Notes under the pieces: model-generated
What the model saw: only the letters and a program-made list of their open reading frames with translations
What the model was told of the DNA's origin: nothing
The model's database searches: none
Shown here: one piece after another, positions 11,235 to 20,800 of the stretch
Numbering within the stretch: the first letter of the stretch is position 1
How the letters are laid out: each line of letters opens with the position of its first letter
Source of the DNA: Chrysaora quinquecirrha
Lineage: Eukaryota; Cnidaria; Scyphozoa; Semaeostomeae; Pelagiidae
Assembly (NCBI GenBank): GCA_014526335.1
Contig: JACTAT010000039.1
Span: 3,272,202 to 3,336,201 of the forward strand
Direction: 5' to 3'
Length of the DNA: 64,000 bases
Translations under genes and position numbers: made by a program

Positions 11235-11860
11235 ATGGTGTTTCAAGAATTTTTTGAAAAGTACGTTTTTTGGACTCAAACTGTTTTTGGTGGCTTGCAA
11301 GCACTGATCTTTATTGTTGCTGGGACGCCTATTTATGGAGTAACAACTTGGTATTACCAAAACATCCGCTTTTATTTTGCATGTCAATCTGGACTGGAAT
11401 ATGATAAGAATTACTGCCTCAAAGGCTATAAATCTGAGGCCTTGTTCCCTCTGCAAGTTGGCTTAGCATTTCCTTCTATATGTTTCTTCAGCCCAATTGG
11501 TATTTGGTTAATTTCAGGAATAATAACCAAAGTTTTATTTCTCAAATATGTCAAAAGTGGAACAGATCATCAGAAGTCACATTTTGTGTTCCATATTGAT
11601 GTCTTGTACTTTGCCTGGCTTTTTATCAGATTGGCATTCTTCCTGTCAATGGCAGTTGTCTATTTGTTTTATTTTCATGAGTGGAAAGTTATATCAGAAT
11701 ATAACTGTGCCTTGCCAAATCTGGAAAATACAACTTGTTCCTACTCGCATGCTGATGAACAAACACTGGTCAATAAAGGATATTCTGGTATTAATGTTAC
11801 TTTTTTTATTTTGACATTGTTGGAACTGATATACTTGTGTTATGAGAAAGTTGTTGAGTC
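11235..11860 (+). other. Four-transmembrane channel-like domain
   Basis: The helices are VFGGLQALIFIVAG..., LFPLQVGLAFPSICFFSPIG..., LYFAWLFIRLAFFLSMAVVY... and VTFFILTLLELIYLCYE. Loop 1 has the Cys pair ACQ/NYC and loop 2 the pair NCA/TCS. Both termini are predicted cytosolic, as in connexins, innexins and pannexins. True connexins have three Cys per loop; this protein has two, as innexins and pannexins do. Confidence 0.6.
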
Positions 11861-14800
11861 GAAAATGAAGAATCAAAAAGTGGTGAGTCAAAAGGTGAAA
11901 GATCAGAAAATGAAAGGTCAAAAGGTCAAAGGTCAAAAGGTGAAGGGTCAAATTGTAAAAGGTCAAAAAATGGGTCAGAAGGTGAAGTGTTTATAGATAA
12001 AACATCAAAAGATGAAGAGTCAGAAATTGAAGGGTCTAATATAGGTGCAGGATCAACAGGAAAAGCTAAAGAAAGTAAAGGTTGTGAAAGATGCATCAAA
12101 TTTGCTGAGCAGCACCTGATCTGGTTGAAGCATGAAGAAACAGAAAAAGAGAATCAAAATTCAAAGAAAGAGGAAGAGGAAAATATGTTAGGTATTAAAT
12201 TTTCATTGTATTATAGACATTTGCAGGTTGACATGTCTTTGCTTATTCTTATTCATAATGCAGTAACAAATTATATCATTTTCTTTATCTAATAGGTGGC
12301 ACAACAAAAAATGAAACAAGTTTCTATGAAACTGATGGACAGCCAGCAGCTCCTGGAATAAAGAATTTTAAAAGTCCCCAAGATGATGAGGAAAAACAAG
12401 AGTCTTGTGCAGCTTCAACAGAAGTTACAGTGCGTAAACCTCCTCCTATCCAGATAGAAGAGAGGTCAACCAATGCCAACCCAACTGATGATTCCATTGT
12501 TGATGCAAATCCAAATCCAGTAAATGAACCTTCAAGTAATCCAAATGCATCTAGGCAAGCTCAAGTTATCCAGAATCCACTCAGTCAAGCAACTCTTCAT
12601 CAAAAACGGTCACATGAAGCTCTTGTTGGTTTAGATTCTTGCAGTCAAGTTGCTGCTCTTCCAAATTTACCAAGCCAATCTTTTGTTTCACCTAAGAGCA
12701 GTCAAGCCCCAGTCAACGAAGATCAATCAAGAATGACTCAAGCTAATCCAGATTCAGCTAGTAAGGATTCAGTCAATCCAAACCTATCTTACCAAGCTCT
12801 GGTCAACCCAAACCCAACCGTTCAATCTCAAGGCAATTCAGCTCAATCCAATCAAGCTCATATGAATCAAAATCAATTCATTCAGGCTCATTCACTCAAT
12901 ACTGGTTCATCAGTTCAAAGTCATGTTGGTCAAAGTCCATTTAGTCATGCTGCATCTAATCCAACTCCATCTATTCCACCTCAGATTATTCCAGATCCAT
13001 ATAGTCAAGCTCCAAATAATCCATATCCTTCCTGGAATGCAACAGCAAATCCAAATCGATCAAGTACAGCTCCAATCCATTCAAACTCATCCAATCCGAA
13101 TCTATTTCAAGATCCAGTAAATGAAAATCCTAGAGCACGATATGCCATTCCTCAAGAACCTGAGCAAACCAGTAGTAAGTCTTTCTTATCTTGTTACTAC
13201 ATAAACTTCACCTTGATTGACGCATGAAAAAGAAATATTTTCAATTTCTGTTAGGTACCTAATTGCTTGTGGGGGTTGAAATAGACAGGGAGATGGGAAT
13301 AAGCCAAATTTCAGTTGAAGATACTATGGGCTAACTACTCTAGATGAAGTTGTTTGCAGAAAGTCTGAGTGTAATGACATTTGACATGTTTCTAATTTAT
13401 ATTTTTTACCAAATGCAGGAAATAGTACAAGTCTTGCAGAAAGTCTAATTAGCAGGAAGTCTTAATAAGACCTAGGGGCTGGAAAGCGTTCAAAAAAATT
13501 AATTTGTGGGTAGGGATTGAAATAAAGCACCCAAGAGAGACCCAAGAGTATAATTTTTAAATAACAATAGGTCTGGGGAACACTGGGAAGATTACAAATA
13601 ACTGTGTTAAAATTTAGAGATAATTCTCCGTAGCGCCTGGGCTACCTTAAGTACCAGATTAGCCTTGGACAGACAAGACTCCAAACAATGACTACAGCAG
13701 ACCACAAAAATACGTTTTTAAAAATGTTTATGTACATTTCAGATGATAGACAAGGAAAATATAAAGTCACAGCGAGAGAAGGGACAAATATGATTGGAAG
13801 TAAACCAATTATGGTTGTGAATAAGGGTCAAAATGGTAAGTTGACTGAGTTCAATTCTATGCAGCGTCATTTATATTATTTGTTTGTTTTGCTGATGAAC
13901 GTTTAGCCTTTCGGTCACATCGGGGACGCCGGAGCGACGGTAGGGCAAGGAGGGCGACCAGGAACGTAAGGACAATTGAGATAAAAAAGGTGTTGTTTGA
14001 TGGTACTCCCCCAGGAAATTTTTTGTGTCCACGCCCTTTAGATTGGCTTAAAGTGCAACAAACGTTTTTCAACAAATATTAATCATGTTTTTATTCGACA
14101 TTTTTAGGCTATGTCTCCACATGTACGCATTTTGGATGACATAATAATGGCGAAATATCGTATTTAACGTTGTCAAAGTCAATTATCGTTTTACATTGAA
14201 AGGGTACTTTTGCCTCCTTAAGAAAGGGCAGGAGCATATTTGGTAAAATATGTTTATACTAAAACTTGGATACTATAGAAAGCGGAGGCAAAAAAATAGA
14301 CAAGATTTTTTGGCACACTGAGGCCTTTCGAACCTACGTTCTCATCAGAGTATGACTTGAATGATTTTAATGTTAGAGCTTGAAAAACTAAATATATTTA
14401 CAAAAAATGTAATTATCAACACAGGAAACAACAGTTACTATGAGTTCATAACGGCATGTCCGGCTTTGAAAAGTTTATCTTCGTAGTTAAGTAAGAGGCG
14501 TGAGTCAGTTAATTTCATAAAAGCAAATATTTTAAAAATAGTGTAGAAGCTTAGCAGCCTGAAAAATGAATCTTGCGCACTTTGTGATAAAAGCATGAAA
14601 ATTGGTACACAAGGGTAATTTAACATGCTGAAAAAGATGAGATGTAGACCCAAGCTGAAAAATGCCCCCAAATGCTATTTTTAGACTGGGGTACTTAGAT
14701 CAACAAAGCCATAATATTAAGGTTGGAATAACTGTGTTACAAATGGTAAAATGAAAATGAAAATTTGCATTTATGCACATTAGGATACATAGAAGACGAT

Positions 14801-17800
14801 GAGATATAGCCCCAATTGCAAAATTCCCCCAAATCTATTTTTAGATTTTGGGGCACTAGTTATCAGACCCCCAAATACGAACACTGCAATAACAATGTAA
14901 CAAATGATAAGATGTACATGAAAATTTGCAGTTATGCACATTAGGATACATAGAAGACGATGAGATATAGCCCCAATTGCAAAATTCCCCCAAATCTATT
15001 TTTAGATTTTGGGGCACTAGTTATCAGACCCCTTAATACGAGGACTGCAATAACAATGTAACAAATGATAAGATGTACATGAAAATTTGCATTTATGCAC
15101 ATTAGGATACATAGAAGACGATGAGATATAGCCCCAATTGCAAAATTCCCCCAAATCTATTTTTAGATTTTGGGGCACTAGTTATCAGACTCCCAAATAC
15201 GAACACTGCAATAACAATGTAACAAATGATAAGATGTACATGAAAATTTGCAGTTATGCACATTTTGATACGTAGAAGACGATGAGATATAGCCCCAAAT
15301 AGGAAAATGCCCCCGATTCTATTTTTAGAAAGGAGTACTAGTTATCAGACCCCCAAATACGAACACTGCAATAACAATGTAACACATGGTAAGATGTATA
15401 TGAAAATTTGCAGTTATGCACATTTTGATACGTAGAAGACGATGAGATATAGCCCCCAATAGGAGAATGCCCCAAAATCTATTTTTAGAAAGGGGCACTA
15501 GTTATCAGACCCCCTTATACGAACACTGGAATAACAATGTAACAAATGATAAGATGTATATGAAAATTTGCAGTTATGCACATTTTGATACGTAGAAGAC
15601 GATAAGATATAGCCCTAATAGGAAAATGCCCCCAAATCTCTTTTTAGATTGGGGTACTAGTTATCAGATCCCCTAATACGAACACTACAATAACAATGTA
15701 ACAAATGATAAGATATATATGAAAATTTGCAGTTATGCACATTTTGATACGCAGAAGACGATGAGATATAGCCCCAAACAGGAAATGCCCCCGATTCTAC
15801 TTTTAGAAAGGGGCTCTAGATACCAAACCCTTTAAGACGAAAACTATAGTAACTATATAACAAATGATAAAATATAAGTGAAAGTTTGCAGTTATGAAAG
15901 TTTTGATACGCAGAAGACGCTAAGAAGTAGCCCGAGGAAAATGCCCCCAAACTGTATTTTGATAAAGAAGAACTGGTTTTTTAAAGTATCAAATAGCATT
16001 GAATACACGTATTTTTATCTCCAGACTCTCGAATGGCAAAAAAATTTAAGAAACTTCAGTACTGGAAAATTTTTACGTAAGAAACTTTTCACCTCAGATA
16101 GCCAAACTTTTTCTCTTATTACCCATGTTTCCTTTGCAATAACGCATTTCTGTGACAAGCAGACAAACGCGAATCCCAAATACATTCAAATAAGATAGAT
16201 AAATGGGCCTGGAACATCATTCGGATAGAAAAACTATGTTGCCAATATGGATGTTCAAGAAACTCTTAAGAAACTTTCAGTACTTGATTAATGTTTTAGT
16301 TTTAATACGTGTAGAGGCAATAACAGAAGTAAAAAAATTAGAATGTCGAATAATTGCAATACTGCTGTTAAAGCATCACCCCACATAACGCATGTGCAGT
16401 ACAGCGGTGGTTGCGCAGTACAGCGGAGGAATATGATCAGTACGTCGCTTGGATACCATGAGTACAGAAGTGGGTGTGCAACCTGTTTGAGAAATTGCAA
16501 CGGTGTTGCATGAAGTATGGAAGTATCTGTGTGTAAAATCTGACACATGTTCCTGTTTTGCATTCTATTATTTTACTTCTTTTATTGCCTCTATTCAATG
16601 CTATTTGATAATTTAAAAAACCAGTTCTTCTTTATCAAAATACAGTTTGGGGGTATTTTCCTCGGGCTACTTCTTAGCGTCTTCTGCGTATCAAAACTTT
16701 CATAACTGCAAACTTTATATTTTATCATTTGTTATATAGTAACTATAGTATTCGTCTTACAGGATCTGGTATCTAGAACCCCTTTCAAAAACAGAATCGG
16801 GGACACTTTCCTGTCTGAGCTATGTCTCATGTTGTTCTACTGTACATAACGAAATGTGTATACCTGTAAATTTTATTTGTATCATAACATTTGTTACATA
16901 GACAATGTAGTATTCGTATTAGGGGGTCTGATAGCTAGTTCCTCTTTCTAAAAATAGAATCGGGGGCTGTATTAGACATGAAAGTCACCACTTATCATGA
17001 CAAGCCTTTGCTATTTAGTTGGGCAACGTTTCGGGAGAGATCCGTCTCCCATCATCGGGCAATGAGAAATGTGGTTTCTTGCCTATTTATTACAAAGGTC
17101 GGATCGAAAGGTGTGAAATTAACCGGACCTGCGAGGCATTTCCCTATTTGGGTCTATATCTTATCGTCTTCTACGTATCAAAATGTGCATAACTGCAAAT
17201 TTTCATATACATCTTTTCATTTGTTACATTGTTATTGCAATGTTCGTATTAGAGGGTCTGATAACTAGTACCCCAATCTAAAAATAGATTTGGGGCATTT
17301 TCCTATTTGAGGCTATATCTCATCGCCTTCTACGTATCAAAATTTGCATAACCGCAAATTTTGATATACATCTTATCATTTGTTACATTGTTATTCCAGT
17401 CTTCCTATTAAGGGGTCTGATAACTAGTGCCCCAAAATCTAAAAATAGACTTGGGGGCATTTTCCTATTTTGGGCTATATCTCATCGTCTTCTACGCATC
17501 ACAATGTGCATAACTGCAAATTTTCATATACATCTTTTCATTTGTTACATTGTTATTGCAGTGTTCGTATTAGGGGGTCTGATAACTAGTGCCCCAGAAT
17601 CTAAAAATAGATTTGGGGCATTTTCCTATTTGGGGCTATATCTCATCGTCTTCTACGTATCACAATGTGCATAACTGCAAATTTTCATATACATCTAATC
17701 ATTTGTTACATTGTTATTGCAGTGTTCGTATTAGGGGGTCTTATAACTAATACCCCAATCTAAAAATAGATTTGGGGCATTTTGCTATTGGGGCTATATC

Positions 17801-20800
17801 TCATCGTCTTCTACGTATCCTAATGTGCATAAATGCAAATTTTCAATTTCATTTTACTATTTTAAACACATTTATTCCAATACTGTTATTGTGTGGTGTT
17901 GCTCCAAGTACCCCATTCTAAAAATAGCATTTGGGGCATTTTTCAGCTTGGGTCTACATCTTATCTTTTTCAGCATGTTAAATTACCCTTGTGTACCAAT
18001 TTTCATGCTTTTATCACAAAGTGCGCAAGTTTATTGGTAACCTACTGCACTAAAAAAGGTTCTTGAAGACTGTGATTTGATGTTCCACAAGAAAAAACGT
18101 GTTTTGGAAAATTGCAAGTCGAAATTCCCGTTCTTGATTCTGATATGTGATTGTTCATTCGATTTCTTAGATTCGTCGTTTGCCCAATATAGTTTGTGAT
18201 GCCATTGCACGAATTGCATGATAGGAAATATATTACATTTTTGCTTGCGCATGTTATTTCTGATTTTATATTCCATACTGTTCCGTTCGCTGTTTTGAAA
18301 CTGTTCACAGGTTGTAGGTAGAGCTTACAAAGTTTGCATCTATTGTTTGAACAAAGTTTGATACCAGGCACAGACTGAATTCGGGGTTGATTTACTGAAC
18401 TGAACTTTGCTTTTGTTAAAATAGAAGAAAGATTAGGTGGTTGTTTGAAGGCTAACATTGGTGTGATATTTTTGAATTTGTCCTTTGTGTTTGGTTCTGA
18501 GATGTTTTTGAGTAGATTGGAAATAGTTGTCATCATGTGTTTGAAATTTAAGTTTGGATGATATGTTGTTACCAGTGGTATATTTTCCTTTTTTCGTTGC
18601 GGTGCTGGACCTTGTAATTTGGCACGATGAAAAGCTTGACGAATTTTCCCTATAGGATATTTACATTTTAAGAGCCAGTTTTCAAGTTCTGCAAGACGAT
18701 AGTTGATCTGCTCTTCTTCAGATACGAAAACAATAATTCTTTTTGCCAGATTGAAAGGTATTGCATCTTTTGTATGGGATGGATGAGTACTGTAATAATT
18801 CAAATAATCATGTGGGTTGGTGTCTTTATAGTATATATCTGTTTTAATAAATTTGTTGTCTGTTAAAATAACTTCTATGTCTAAGAAATTTATTGATTCT
18901 GTGTTACTTGATTTGGATTTTCCTTGTTCCATTGTGAATCTTATTCCAGGGTGCATTTCATTTAAAGCTTGTTTTAAAACTTCAGAGTCAATCTTTGTAG
19001 GTAAAATGATAAAACCGTCGTCCATGTAGCGAAGATAATTGTTTTTTATATAACTACAAGTTTGTGCATCGAAATACTTTTTTAAAATAACAGGAAAGAG
19101 TTTCGTCTCTTCTAAAAAACCAATTGTTAAACAAGCGTAGGGTGGTGCAAATTTTGTTCCCATTGCTGTTCCAGAAACCTGATTGTACATTGTGCCATCA
19201 AATAAAAAGTTGTTATTTTTAAGAACAAAATTCACCGAATCTAAAACAAATTCTTTTTGAAACGCTCTGGTAAAAGTTCAGGTCGTTTTGCAACCAAAAT
19301 TAATGGCTTCTAGGCCAAGGTCATGAGGAATACTGGTATAGAGACTGACTATATCATACGAAAATAGTTTGCTGTTGCTTTCCATTTCTTTGGGGATTTT
19401 AGCAAGGAAATCCCAATCATCTTTGACGTAGGTTGATAAAATTGGTACAAACGGCTTCAACAGGGTATCAAGAAATTCGCTTAGTCTTTGTGTGGGTGAT
19501 ACTGGTCCGGCAACAATCGGTCTGCTTTTGAGATTTTCAGGTGGTGTCATTTGAATGTATTCATCTTGCGATTTATGTATGTGTTCTATGATTTCCTTAC
19601 ATTTATGAATTTTTGGCAATGCATAGAAATTGCTGCTTTTCCATTCGAAATTTGTAATAAATTGTTGTTCTTTATTGGTTAGGGTATCTTCGTATTTTCT
19701 CACTAAAAATTTCAGGTTTTTTATTACTTTTTCGTCTTGTGCAATTGAAATTTTTTCGTAAGCTGGTGTGTTGAGATGACATTCCAATACAAGCTTTTCG
19801 CGGTAAAAGGATTTATCCATCATGACGAAATTACCACCTTTGTCGGCTCTTTTGATGATGACGTCATTATTATTCGTTAGGTCCTGCAGAGCTTGCCGTT
19901 CTTCTCGAGTAAGATTATCTTTTACTGTTTTACTTTCCGGCTGTAGAAGTTCCAATAGATTACAAATGTTATTTATTTCTGTATTATTAGTGTAGATTGG
20001 TCTGTTTGATTTGTTTCTGTGCAATGAAATGTCCTCATTTTCTTTGTCCCAAAAAACATCGTGTATTTTAATTTTTCTTGAAAAATCTTTTAAATCTTTT
20101 TGAATGGGGGTTTTTGCTGTTGAAAACGGTGTAAACTTTGGCCCTTTTGTTAGTAGTGATACATGTTTGGCTGCCAGTGGGAAGGATGAAAGGTTGATGA
20201 GTTTAGCGGTAAAAGACGTGGAGGCGGCGGCATTCGGCTCTGGTAGTTTTTTGAAGCGTTGTAATTCGGGTTTTGAGGAAATCTTTGATTTTGCTGCCTT
20301 TGATTGGTTGATGGGTTAGTGTTATAATATTTTCTTGGTGGCCTTTGGGTGTTCTGATTTGGTTTGGGGGTTGCTGAAGCTGTGCTGTCTTCATTTGCAA
20401 TGCTGGCTTTATCCTTTTGGATTATTTTTCTCTCGTCGTTGATTTTCTTTTTCCAAGAATTGATAACCTTTTCCTCGTCAGCATTGATATTTAATTCCCA
20501 CTTGTTGTTCAATTCTTCTAGAACGGCGGGGTTATCCACATTGGAGATGAAAAAATCCTTTACTTGAGAATCAATTTGTTCTACTTTTTCGCGATTCGTA
20601 TTTGCCCTTATTTGGAGAACTTGAATTTCAGCTTGAAGCTTCTGTGTAGAAAGATTTGTGTAGATAATTTCTTCCTCCTTGGACATTTTGTGGGGCTTTG
20701 ATTCTCTAAATTGCTTAGGAATGTATGATGGTTCTTCATTCAATCCTTCGGTGTATAATTTTGTTAATTCCAGACAGCGAGTGAGCTTGTAGTTGTAGTC

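Larger units (their letters stand above)
14541..18050. mobile_element. 3.5 kb foldback element nested in the Penelope copy
   Basis: The left arm (14541 to about 16010) and right arm (about 16585 to 18050) are inverted copies. They begin GTGTAGAAGCTTAGC and end GGTTACCTACTGCAC-type (GTGCAGTAGGTTACC inverted), flanked by TA on both sides. Each arm is mostly a tandem array of about eight units of 150-160 bp with the words GACGATGAGATATAGCCCC, CTATTTTTAG, GTTATCAGACCCC and TGCAATAACAATGTAACAAA. The loop (about 16010-16585) has no recognisable gene. No transposase is present, so it must move with help from another element. Confidence 0.85.

Noticed and set aside
14541..18050. CACTA (EnSpm) transposon, because of TAGTG...CACTA at the ends
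   Set aside because: The motif is in inverted order relative to real CACTA ends, and the flanks fit a TA duplication with GTG...CAC ends.
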